This document shows positions 35,395 through 46,600 of a stretch of 64,000 bases of DNA, piece by piece. Source of the DNA: Limnomonas spitsbergensis (taxonomy: Eukaryota; Chlorophyta; Chlorophyceae; Chlamydomonadales). The notes under the pieces are model-generated. The model was given only the letters and a program-made list of their open reading frames with translations, had not been told where the DNA came from and searched no databases. The first letter of the stretch is position 1; each line of letters opens with the position of its first letter. Location: assembly GCA_037349105.1 (NCBI GenBank), contig JAYJMM010000032.1:558001-622000 (forward strand), given 5' to 3'. The translations under genes and the position numbers were made by a program.

Positions 35395-37518
35395 CTATGT
35401 GAAGTTTTTGTGAAGTTTTTACAGTCCAACAGAGCATCACACTTGATGCATGGGACATGTGCCCGTAAACCGGTACAGGCACTTGATACACTAGGACAGA
35501 AAGCGAAAACCAGTGACCCCCCTGGGCAAGCAACTAGCACACAACCTCGACAGTGGCGTGGGAATGAACCCCATAGTGCAGAAGATAAGCCCCAGCCATA
35601 AAACATGACGTGGGTGCAAAAGAGTTCGATTAAGCACCGCCTAGAGAGTTAGGGGGGAGACAGGAATTTTGGCAGAGTTTTGAGATGATTCTCTCTTTTC
35701 ATCATACACTGAAAGATAAAACAACCAAATTTCTTCCAGAACACATATGCAGAATCCGCTGCATTTAGTTTGCCCCACACTCCATTTGCGTACCGTTTCA
35801 TGGCCTCATCCTCGTCCTCTAGGAAATTATGGAAAGTAAGGTTAAACTGAAAACGAAGGTCTGTATAGAACGGGCAGTAAATCATGTGAAGCTCATCCTC
35901 CCGACATTTAAGATTGCAACATCTACAAATCCTCTCGCTACGAGGCACACAGGGTTTCTCAAAGCGCCCCGTCTCAACATTCAGCCAATGCGACCCCATC
36001 CGATACCGGGCTACAGCAAAAATAATATTAGGCTTACTCAAATTGTACCAGAAAGTCTCCTGCACATCACGCTTAATTTGGAACCACTTAGAGAACGTGA
36101 ACAATTTGAACCCCGAGCGTTCTGAGTCAGGAGTAGCACTTACTGACAGGGCCGTACGTGGCATGTCCCTGGAAATTTTGGAAAGCCACTGATCCCTAGC
36201 TGAATTCACAATGACCTCAATATCCAAAGAGGTATTGGCTGATGCAGTCAATAAATCAATACCCAGAGTCATCAATATCGTAGACAGAAAACCAGCCCAA
36301 CAAAGTGAAGTGCCAGCCTTCACCAAATCACAACTTTCCTGCATAGCCATTTTCACAAGGTCATTGTCAGGCCTCAGATTAATTATATTCCAAAAACTCA
36401 GGGTCTGCTGAAAAAGACTTAAGATAAGGGGTTCACGGTGCAGTTCACTCATGAGAACATACTCGGCCACAGACTTGCGAAGACCCAGACACTGCCTAAG
36501 GAAACCCTTGTGAATTACCTCCAAATCTCTAGAGAAACCAGTATCTGTCAAGCCGACTCCTTTCGCAAGGAGACCTGGTCCCCAAATTTCACACCCATAA
36601 AACAGAATAGGCTTCACTAAAGAGTCAAAAAGATGACATTTGATGTGAACATTGTGTATGTCAAGCTCATGACATCTCCGGACCATGGCATACAAAGCTG
36701 CCCTCCCTTTGTTGACACAACGTCTACCTGCTCCCTTCATACCCTCTGCCTCATCAAATAACATACCCAAGTAGATGAAAAAGGGCTTAATATCAAGAAC
36801 GCTAAATGACTACAATATTTCTGGTTAAAAACAACTGCTTCAGATTTTTTATATTGACTGTCAAGGCATTGTGGCGACAAAAAATATGGAGAGCATCAAG
36901 AAGTTTTTGCAGATCATCCGGCGATTCAGCGAATAACACCAGATCATCAGCATAAAGTAAAACTCTGACCAAAGCATTTGAAAGACGGGCGCCAATATCA
37001 GGGCACTCACTTGCGACAAACTTCTCGAAACGGTCGATAAACAGGCCAAACAATAAAGGGGACAGCGGGTCTCCTTGTTTAACACCCATAAAGGAGGAGA
37101 AACTATCTCCCAGTTTACCACCAACCCGTACACGGATTTTTACATCCTGATACATCTCCTTCAAACTTTCTAAAATCCGGCCGTGCACACCCATGCTCTG
37201 TAAACTCCGCCACAATAAATCTCTGTCAATGCAGTCATATGCCTTCCTAAAATCAATGAAAGCAGCAAAAATCGTTTTTTTCTCCGAATGGTATTTTTCA
37301 ATAATGTGGTTTAGAATGAAAGCATTATCAGGTGTTCCCCGTCCATGCCGAAAACCTGCCTGGCCATCGGCTCTGAAACCCTGACTTTCTGCCCAAGAAT
37401 CAAGACGTTGCAATAAGACGAGGGAATATAATTTGGATAGGGCAGTTCCGACGGCAATACCCCTATAATCGTCTTTGATGTAGTGCTTTGACTGACTATG
37501 TCCTATCCATGTAGGCAT
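35395..37518 (-). mobile_element. 5'-truncated LINE with reverse transcriptase (copy 3, longest)
   Basis: The coding part spans 37518-35649 on minus and begins inside the RT domain (DDYRGIAVGTALSKLYS). It contains AFIDFRKAYDCIDR, GVKQGDPLSPLLFGLFID and the catalytic YADDLVLFAES, then a thumb region and a C-terminal C-x2-C...H...C cluster (CRCCNLKCREDELHMIYCPF). The frame is broken twice: at an A-run (36845-36850 on plus) and at a T-run (about 36778-36782). Joining the frames restores the RT-to-thumb continuity (...YLGMLFDEAEG), so these are single-base homopolymer indels, either mutations or sequencing errors. The 3' untranslated region ends at about 35395 with a duplicated GTGAAGTTTTT. Endonuclease and ORF1 are missing. 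Probably L1-like or a related APE-type clade; this is not settled. Confidence 0.85.
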
Positions 37519-38702
37519 GTCGAAGCTGAAGTTGCCTACCGGTCCAAGAAGCGTCCCTCGTCAACCGATATCCTCTTCGTTACGAAGGACGACATCATAC
37601 GCCCAGGCCTGCCCAGGTCAGCAGGACAGCATGATGCTGTTTTTTGCGTCAAAGATGTGACCAGTTGCCTCGTGATGCAGCCAACAATTCCGCCGTCCTC
37701 TTTCTCCAGAGATTCAAGAGGCGTCGCCACCTCGAGCCACATGCCGGCAGATGGCGCAGATTCTCGAGCTGCATCATCTGGAGCTGTCTATTTGTCAGAA
37801 AGTTATGGTTGGTGCAAGAATCATCTGAAAGTGGAGGGGGGGAGGGTAGGCAGGGTTAGCAGAAATTGCTCCATCCTGTCTTTGTCTTAAAGGATGTTAC
37901 CCCTTGATGTGACCCTGCCCCGTCGGCCCTTCACGTATCTCCTAGACACCCCTGGCAAATCCCGCTTGAAGCCTGTTGGCACTTATGGCAGTCCCTCTCG
38001 CCACCTTTCCTCCTTGCACGCAAAAAAGTATGTATGAAACTAGGTATGAAACTAAATGCTAAACTAGGTATTTAACTAGGGAGATTCGAACGCTGGCGGT
38101 GGTTGGGCAAGGGAGCTGGCTGCACAGAAGGTATTGACAATGTTACGGCTTATTGATTTAAAAACTGCCATGCCGCAGGAGACAACGACTGTGAAGTGGA
38201 CCATGGCTTTCTCCTGCAAAGATGTTACTTGTTATGGGGTTGGTCTTGGGGCTGGACAAAAGACACGCAAGCATAAATAGTGCTGCCAGGGCAACAAGGT
38301 GGCCTGCCCCATTCTAGCGTGGTTATATGTTGCCGTGGATCATAGGCGTTAGAAGAAGGTTGGTCCCTGAGAAGGATCTCTCTTTTGACTCACCAGTATT
38401 CCAATATTTGACAGCACAGATGCAAAATGCACAGACGACGCCTCCTGCCTGCCAGGGGTGGGCGTGGCCGGGGGATGGGACCAGATATACGTCGGGGGGA
38501 GGATACGAGACTGGGAGCCCCTAGAAGTAGTACCCCTAATAATGAGGTTGTTTAGGAAAAACAAATAGGGGAAATAAAGGCAGGGGACGCACAAACGCTG
38601 GGCAGGATGGCAAATGAAAGGAAGCCCCGTGTCGTGTGACAACTCAATAATTCTGCAGAAACGGTGCAGGTTCTAAAAGGTTGTGCACCAGGATAATTAT
38701 TG
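37519..38702. other. Intergenic region between LINE and retroelement
   Basis: A 130-codon plus-strand ORF at 37498-37890 overlaps the LINE edge. It reads AEVAYRSKKRPSSTDILFVT and has no recognised family. Nothing else is seen up to the target duplication at 38703. Confidence 0.35.
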
Positions 38703-38706
38703 AGTT
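38703..38706. repeat. Target-site duplication AGTT (left copy)
   Basis: AGTT directly before TGTCGCACC. The same four bases follow the right end at 57892-57895. Confidence 0.6.
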
Positions 38707-38950
38707 TGTCGCACCATAAAGCAGTAACCGTGCCAAAATGGTGTAAGCTGTCCTTACTGCCTTAGAGAGGCTCAAACTACTCACAACTAAGGTTCAACAC
38801 CCGTACATACGTGCCTCTTGTACTACACTGCTGAGGTACAAGGGCTGTAAAGGGGTAACTTGGTACAGCGTACCGCATAAGAGCTAAGGCTGGTGTAAGG
38901 CTGGCCTGCCCGGGCGCCCCTAGCTGTGGGTACCGCCCCTACTTTACTCG
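38707..38950 (-). repeat. Terminal repeat segment A (3' end of element)
   Basis: About 245 bp, starting TGTCGCACCATAAAG on plus and ending TTTACTCGC at the junction with B. Identical by eye to A' at 39594-39838. Together with the following B it forms an 885-bp TG...CA unit (38707-39591). Confidence 0.9.
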
Positions 38951-39591
38951 CGATGGTTGCTTCTGGTCCGTGGTGGACTTCTTCCCCACTGAGTGGCGGA
39001 CACCTACGGGCGGACTCAGCGTCTACACGCTGGCCGCGAATGCGCAGCGCGTTAAGCTGTGGCTGGAACTTCTAGATGACAGGCGTGGATCTGGCCGCTT
39101 GTAGAGCTGCGACTAAAGGCCTGTCGGGTCGCGAACCCTGCAGGTCGTTATGAGTCACTTACCGCGTGTAGCGGGCGAAGCCGTAGCCGTAGACTGCGGA
39201 CGACGTGGTCCTAGGTAGGGCTGGGCTTCGGGTTAGGTGTTCTCGTGCTTGCTAGATGGCGGGGTCGCTGTTCTAGGCTTGACTGGCTTAGTGGTACTGG
39301 CTTTGATGCACTTCACTGGGTAGGTCTCCGAGATCTAGCCGGTGCTGGTTACAAATAGAGGCCTGTCCACTTAAAAGGAACGAAGTGAACGTCAAGCGTG
39401 CAAGCCGGGATTCAAAGGTCCCGGCAAGCCCTATGCACTGAGTACGGGAAACCCTGCCTCAGACCTTCCCGAAAGTGGGAAGCTGGGCTCCTAACCCTAA
39501 AAAGGGGGCTCCGCAGGGAAGCTGCGGAGTCTACGGGGACGCGTCAGCGGTCCCTACGGTTTTGGCACGTATACTGCATTATACCGTGACA
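38949..39591 (-). repeat. Terminal repeat segment B, 3' copy
   Basis: 643 bp, identical by eye to 57249-57891. Contains a perfect hairpin (CTCCGCAG-GGAAG-CTGCGGAG, 39509-39529) and the 24-bp sequence 39364-39387 that is complementary to the primer-binding-like site. A small antisense ORF recurs in both copies and is not considered a gene. Confidence 0.93.
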
Positions 39592-39593
39592 GC

Positions 39594-39838
39594 TGTCGCA
39601 CCATAAAGCAGTAACCGTGCCAAAATGGTGTAAGCTGTCCTTACTGCCTTAGAGAGGCTCAAACTACTCACAACTAAGGTTCAACACCCGTACATACGTG
39701 CCTCTTGTACTACACTGCTGAGGTACAAGGGCTGTAAAGGGGTAACTTGGTACAGCGTACCGCATAAGAGCTAAGGCTGGTGTAAGGCTGGCCTGCCCGG
39801 GCGCCCCTAGCTGTGGGTACCGCCCCTACTTTACTCGC
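39594..39838 (-). repeat. Terminal repeat segment A', internal copy
   Basis: About 245 bp, identical by eye to 38707-38951. It is joined to B through GC, so the junction reads GACAGCTGTC, a perfect 10-bp palindrome of two element ends. After it the sequence diverges into the element's 3' untranslated region. Confidence 0.9.
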
Positions 39839-40039
39839 CCCCCGCTCCTCACGAAACGCACACCGGGCGTGCGTGGGGAGCCGGACTAGGGGTGGTACTG
39901 AAACTGAGATCGGAAGAATATGTACACTCAGGCCTGGTCAGTTCCCTAACACGGAACCCTCTTAAACACCTGCAGACCTGATTGGCTACTCTCTGGCCTG
40001 ATCAGGGCAAACAGAATCTGGTACCATCACAATTGTCAT

Positions 40040-40510
40040 GCGTGTTTGAAATCAAGAACCGTCAGACGACAGAACTCGTCAGAATCATAATTCCTCAGAA
40101 CCATCAGAAACGTCGGAACTCATAAGGAGGCAGCACTCCACAGAAACAGAAACAGAACTCGTCAGAGGTACAATTCCTCAGAACCATCAGAAACATCGGA
40201 ACCCATCAGGAGTCAGCACTCCTCAAAACCAGAAACAGAACTCGTCAGAACCCATCAGGCGTTACGGGAGTCAGTACTCCTCAGAGACAGAAACAGAACT
40301 GGTCAGAAGCATATTCCTCAGAACCATCAGAAACATCGGAACCCATAGGAGTCAACACTCCTCAGGACCAGAAACAGAACTCGTCAGAACCCATCAGACG
40401 TCATCAGGAGGCAGTACTCCTCAGCAACAGAAAAGAAACCTGTCAGAAATCATCAGAAGCGGAAATCCTCAGAACCCATCTGAGACTGGAATTGGAAGCC
40501 TACAGCTGGT
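40040..40510 (-). repeat. Tandem repeat in the 3' untranslated region of the retroelement
   Basis: Degenerate units of roughly 75-140 bp are built from CTCAGAACCATCAGAAACAT, CGGAACCCATCAGGAG, CAGCACTCCTCA and GAAACAGAACTCGTCAGAA. They lie between the pol stop (40696) and A'. Function unknown; packaging or polyadenylation roles would be guesses. Confidence 0.8.
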
Positions 40511-40695
40511 TGCACGAGACTGAACCTGACCTACAGAATCCTTCTGTTAATCAACCTCCACCCAAATAGCCGCTGCTCTCGCCCCACTGCACCGTTGACA
40601 CTCGGCCCTAAGCCTCAGGAGACGCTTGCAGTAGCAGCGGTGCTAACTCGAACCTGCCCCTAGGTAGCTGGCTCCGTGGCAATGCTGGTGTGCTC

Positions 40696-43600
40696 TTATC
40701 CCTCCTGGCCGTCCCCCCTGGCTGTCTGTCCCTTGGCAGCTGTCTCCTCCTCTGTACGTGCTGCGTCGGCGGCCGCTTTGGCCCTGCGTAGGACTGCCCT
40801 GGGTGTGACGTTGGCTTCTCCCCTGCCTGTTGTATATGAAATGTCATACAACCCGTTCGGCATGGGCCTGGCGATGCCCCGCTCCATTTGTTTGGTGGCC
40901 GGGTTGGTGGCCATGACCTCCACCTCAGGCTTGTCCATGGCTCCTGTCTCCTGGGCTGCTCTGGCGGCTGCCCTGGCTGCCCGTGGCGCTGCCCCCTCGA
41001 GGTGGGCTGGGGTGCAGGGTCCCGCAGCTGCGGCCGGGCCCGGCTCTTCGCTTGTCCTTGCTGCTGGCTTGCACCTGGGGCACATCCAATCGCCCTCGGG
41101 GATGGCGTGTAGCGCCGGCGTGAGGCAGTCCATGTGCCAGCCGGTATTGCATGCGTCACACAGGAGCATGACTTCCCCCCGGTCGGGTAGGCGGCAGACT
41201 TCGCAGGACAAGCTGATGTTGGGCCTGGTGGAGCCGAAATCCACCCTGCCTTTCAGGTTGGGGAGGTGGCATGGGGAGCAGTTGACTGCGTTCTCTGTTA
41301 CGGTCAGGCCATCGGCTCCCTCCAGCACCAACGCCCCCGTCTCCCCCAGCCTCTGCACCCGCAGGATTTCTGGCCTGGCCTTGGGGTCGAGGCTGCGTCG
41401 CTCTGAAGCGTACCGGACGTACACGTAGTCCCCAACGGCGAATCGCCTGACCTGGGGCACATATCCTCCTCCGCGGATCCTGGCGTAGCGCAACTTGTCC
41501 CGGTGCTGTGCGATCTTGAGGTGCTCCCCCGCGACCGGGAGGGCCTCCTTGATCCTGGCTACCCTGGCGAGGAGCAGGTCTGCGGCTTCCTCCGCTGTAG
41601 CCACTCGCGCTGTGCTCCACAGGTCTGCCCCGACCTTGGAGGGGAACACTGGCTTCTGACCGTACAGGACCTCGTAGGGGGCCATGCGTGTAGCCTGCTG
41701 AGGCGAGCATCGGAACCCCAGCGCTACCCATGGGACCATCCTGTCCCACGAGTCGTCGCTGCTCCCATCCCCGCAGCACTTGCGCAGGCCCGCCTTGAGT
41801 GTCTGGACCGCCCGTTCGGATAGCCCATCCGCCTGGGGATGGTTGGCAGAGGTGGTGCGATGGTCAATGAAGCAGTCTAGTAACATGTCTTGGAACTCTC
41901 CCTGGAACTCTGTCCCCTGATCGGTGACCACCTCTGCGCATCCCCCAAACCGTGCGACCACGTTTTGGAAGAATGCCAAGGCCGTCACGTCAGACGCCTT
42001 GCTGGGGATGGGGATAAGCTCCACCCACTTGGAGTAGTGTTCAACACACACCATGACGTACCGGTTGCCCCTAGGCGTGGTAGTGAACGGCCCGCACAGG
42101 TCCACACCCCAGCGGAAAAATAAACCCTCAATAGGGAGTGGGTGCAGGTCTGGCTGCGTGTGATTGAACGTGGACGCCCTTGCCCTGTCGCACACCCCGC
42201 ACTCCTGGACAGCCTTCCTGACTGCTGCCCTAAGCCCTCTCCACCAGTGCTGCTGCATGATCATGAAGGCCGTGCGGTGGCTGCCGAAGTGACCGGTGTT
42301 AGCGTGAGCTTCCCTGATGACTGCCTGTCTGTCCTCGGGCCTGGGAACTACACACCGCCGCCCGTCTGGCATCACTCTTATCAGCACGCCCCCTCTCTCT
42401 GGTTCCCACTGGAAAGGTGCGGCTCTACGTTGCACCCTGGCCTGTTCCCCTGCCTCTGCCCCTGCGGGGTGCCTTTTTGATTGCAGGTAGCGCAGGACTG
42501 GCACGTCTGTCCATACGTCCACCCCTGCGGCAGGTCCTGCAGCGCACCCTGGAGGGTCTACGACCGCCCCTGCCCCGTCGTCTGCACCCTGGACAGGCTC
42601 TGGTTCCGGGTCAGGCTGCCCACCTGGTTCCTGGGCGGCATCCGCCCAGTCTGCTGCCGCTGACTCCCCCAAGCACTGCCGATACGTTGCCGCTGCCTCG
42701 CCCTCGCCGGAGCATGCAGTGCCTGCACTGGCTAGGGCGCAATGTGTGGACGTCAGGGTCATGCCGATAGCCAGGTCGCTGTCCGGGCCTGGTAACCCAG
42801 CCCTGCGGGCCAGCTCCCTAGGGATGATCTTGGCCGCCTCGAGGGCTATGGTGAACCAAGCCTCGAGAGCCCAAGCATCCATGCACCTGCCCAAGGCGGC
42901 CCTCCTATCGCCCTCAGGAAAGTCGTGGCGGGGCAAAGTGGACCCCACTGCGTACCCCATGGCCCTCTCCCTTTCGTTGGCATTGGGTTCCTGCAGGCCC
43001 CCCATGGGCCTGAACACCATGCCGATCTGCCCGTTCCGGAAAGCGTAGGATGCGGGGGTGGCCATGAGGCAGGGCAGCGCCCTCCTAGGTTGCCCAGATA
43101 CATTGATACGGTACCCGCCGTTATCGGGGCAGGCCACGACCTGCGCCCTACTGCCCTCGTCCAGAATGTCATCCACAATACCGTCGTGCGGCCTATGCGA
43201 TGCCTGGATAACAAACTCAATGTCTGCGGCTGGTGCTAGGTTGCCCCAGTAGTTGCGCGTGCGGTGGGCATAGGATCCCACCTGCGCTGCATCAAACAGG
43301 GAAGGCCTACCCAGCAACCGGCACACTTCGCCGAAAGCCTCTACGCTAGCCTTCTCGCTACGCTGGTTTAGCTGCATAGCGACATTTTCGATCAAGTATG
43401 CTGGCGGCCTGGCCCTTTGCAGGACCTGCAAGGAGCCTAGCAGCCTGATAAGCGGGAAGAAAGACTTGCTCCTGTCCCCCTCGAGCCCCTTGCCCTTGCC
43501 TGCAGCCGACAAGTCGTGACACTCCCATCCTGCTACCAGAAACCACTGGCGGCCCTGCTGTGCCCCAGCCTCTATGAAGTGCTGGGCAGTAATGGAGTAC

Positions 43601-46600
43601 ACGTCCTGGGGCAATGCCCTGAACGCCCCCTCGACGGCTGGCGCTGGGAGCAATAGCGGGTATTGCTTGTGCAGCTGCACCAGTCTTCCCCCCGCGATCT
43701 CCCGCATGGAGGCACTGGTATCGGCGTACAGATACTGCGTGACCGGGATGCCTGCCCTAAGCACCATCTCAAGCCCAGAGCACATACCTCCGAAGGGCTC
43801 GAACAGGACCACTCCCTCTCGTTCCAGGGCGTACACCGCCTCTGTCGGTAGGCATGCCGTATCCACCCCTGCATGGAGGTGGGCCGGGGTCGAGCGGGGC
43901 AGGTCGGTCAGCACATTGCTGATCAGGTTCCTGGCCCTGGCCCTGCTATTGAAAACTCTTTCTGCAGCGCTGGCAGGCTGTGCCTGCTCATCGTCCTCAT
44001 CCTTTGCGCTGGAGATAGCCTGGCCGCACGGGGCCACTGTACACGCCGTCTCGGCAGCCCGCAGGCGGCGCACGCTTCGCCTGCCCTCCTGTGCTAGGCG
44101 AACCACCTGATCTGCGTGCCACTGGTTTACCCTGCCTAGGCCTGTGAGCATAGCGACCTGTGGTCCGCAGGTGGTCTCACTAGGGGTGTGCGGCTCAGGG
44201 GTGACATCGTCTAGCCGTGCCCCTGTGCGGTCATTGGATGATGGGAGGGGGGACCTGGACGGGATATCTGCGTTCTGGTGGCAGGCCCCTGACCGGTGGA
44301 CAATGGTAATGTCAAGCTCCTGCAGCATGAGTGCCCAGCGTGCGTGCTGCCCCACTAAGGCCTGGTTATCCATGAGATAGGTGAGGGGTTCGTGGTCCGT
44401 GACCAAATGCACCTTGCACCCAAAGAGCATATGGCGGTACGTCCGGGCAGCGTACACAGCCGCGAGCATTTCCCCCTGAAACGACGAGTAGTTCTTTTCG
44501 CTTTTGTTCAGGGAACGGGAAGTGCAGGCGACCATGTACTCCCTGCCGCTGTCGTCACACTGCCCTAGCACCGCCCCTATACCCTGCTTAGAGAAGTCGG
44601 TGTACAACAGGAATGGCCGTGGTGGCCCCTTGCCGTCTGGACCCGTTCCGCTGTAGTCAGGTCTGCGCAGCACCCTGCCTCCCTCGCACATCTCAGTTTT
44701 GATCAGCTGAAACGCCTGGGCCTGTTCGGGCCCCCACACAAACGGGACCCCCTTGACCAGCAGTGCGTTGATGCATGCGGCCTTTCGAGAGAAATCCGGG
44801 ATGTAGCACCGGTAGAAATTCAGGAATCCCATGACCTCCTGAATGTTCTTGACCGATGCGGGTTCGGGCAGAGCCATGACGGCCGCTATTTTGGCTGCGT
44901 GCGGTGTGAGGCCTTGGGCCGAGACGTTGTGGCCGAGGTACTCTACCGTGGCACACCCAAACAGGGACTTGTCAGGATGCGCGCGTAGTCCTACTGCGTG
45001 GAGCATGTCTAGCATGAGCTCTACATGCCTGATGTGATCTGCAGGCGTGTCACTATACACCAGCAGGTCGTCAATGAATGCCACACAGAAGGAGCTCAGG
45101 CCTGCCCTGGCGATCTCTTCCTCCATCATACGCTGGAAGAAGGGAGGCCCGTTGCGCAGCCCAAAGTTCAACTTAGTGTACATCCAGAGTTCTGGGCCCA
45201 TCCAGAAAGCCGTCTTGGGCTGGTCCTCGGCCTTGATCGGGATCTGCATGAACCCTGACCTCAGATCCACCTTGCTAAATACTTTAGCTGTGCCCAGGTT
45301 CTGAAAGATAGTTTCCATCCTGGGGATGGCAAACTCCTGCTTGGCTGTGCGGAGGTTCATTCTCCTCATGTCGTGCGCAATGCGGTGATCTGACCACTCG
45401 CCAGTCTCGGCACACTTCTTGGCCGCTACGACTGAGTTGGCCGCAAACTTGATGGGCCCTCCCTGGGGGACCCTGACAATAATGCCTGCCTCTATCATGG
45501 GCTGGCACTTCTCTTTGAAAATGGCTGCTTTAGGGGGTGGCATGTCCCTTGCTTTCTGAAAGCACGAGCTGTGCTCGTCCTCTAGGGCCAGCGTAAACTC
45601 ACCCTGCGCACCGCAGTAGCCTGGCAGTTCCAGCATGGAGTAGGCGAACGCCCCTTGGCGGTCCCGCAGGCTCTGCTCCAGCTGCTCCTGCTGCTCCCCA
45701 GAGAAGTCGGGGTGCTTCCCGAGCAGCCACCCCTCTGCAGTTTTGACGTACTCTGAGGGTGCATGCACCACTCCTCCGGGCTGGAACATGTCTATGACTC
45801 CTCCCGCCAGCGGTTCCCCTGTCCCTGCCTGTGACCCTGCGCTGGACGTGCCCTGATCCCAGGTGCGTTGCGGACGGGGGGGCCGAGGGGCGGGCATATC
45901 CACTGGGGGTCGCAGCCAACCAGGCTCCAGCTTGGCGGCTGCCTCCCTGCTGCTGACGAATGCTCCTTGTCCGGCAGTGAATCCCCCTCCTCGCACGCCC
46001 CTTCCGCTGGCCTGTGCCCCGGGGAGGCAGGAGAGCAGGAGCCACACCAATGCCAGATGGCATAGGCAAGCCAGAAGGCCCCTGAATGCCGTGCAGGGGA
46101 GGAGACCCCTGCAGCCCGGGTGCTGCCTGGGGCAGGGCTGTGGACCTGCAGGCGCTGGCGGCGATGGCACGGCTGGCGGGCCCCGGTCCCCTGGTCCCTC
46201 CTGCCAGGAGATTTCCAGCTCCACCTGACTGATCCTGGCGGGCGGCGATGGGCACCCTGTGCTATTACTGGCGTCTCTTGCCACTGCTTTCCTGCGTCGT
46301 TGGCGCGCGCGGGTCCTGGCGTTCCTTGCCCTTCGCGCTGCTGCTGCTCTGACCTTGGAGGGGTCCGCTGGTCTGGTGTCGCCCTTGCTGGAGGGGGTCT
46401 GATGTCTCTCTGCCGTTGTTGGACCTGCGCAGCCTGTATCGGGTCTGTAAGCGCGTTCCGGGCTGACAGTCTGGGTTCTGGCGTTGTCGCTGCTCCTGGC
46501 TGCGCTGCGCGGCTGTCGGTCCAGCTGGTGGGGCTGGAGCATTGTTCGCTGGATGGCCTGGTAGTTCCATAGGCTGGTTCTCTCCGGAACCCCCCATTCC

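Noticed and set aside
38075..38105. Possible tRNA T-arm (GATTCGAACGC)
   Set aside because: The flanking bases do not form a T-stem or acceptor stem, and no D or anticodon arm was found.
39398..39589. 63-codon ORF present identically in both B repeats
   Set aside because: It is duplicated only because B is duplicated, is antisense to the element and has no family motif.
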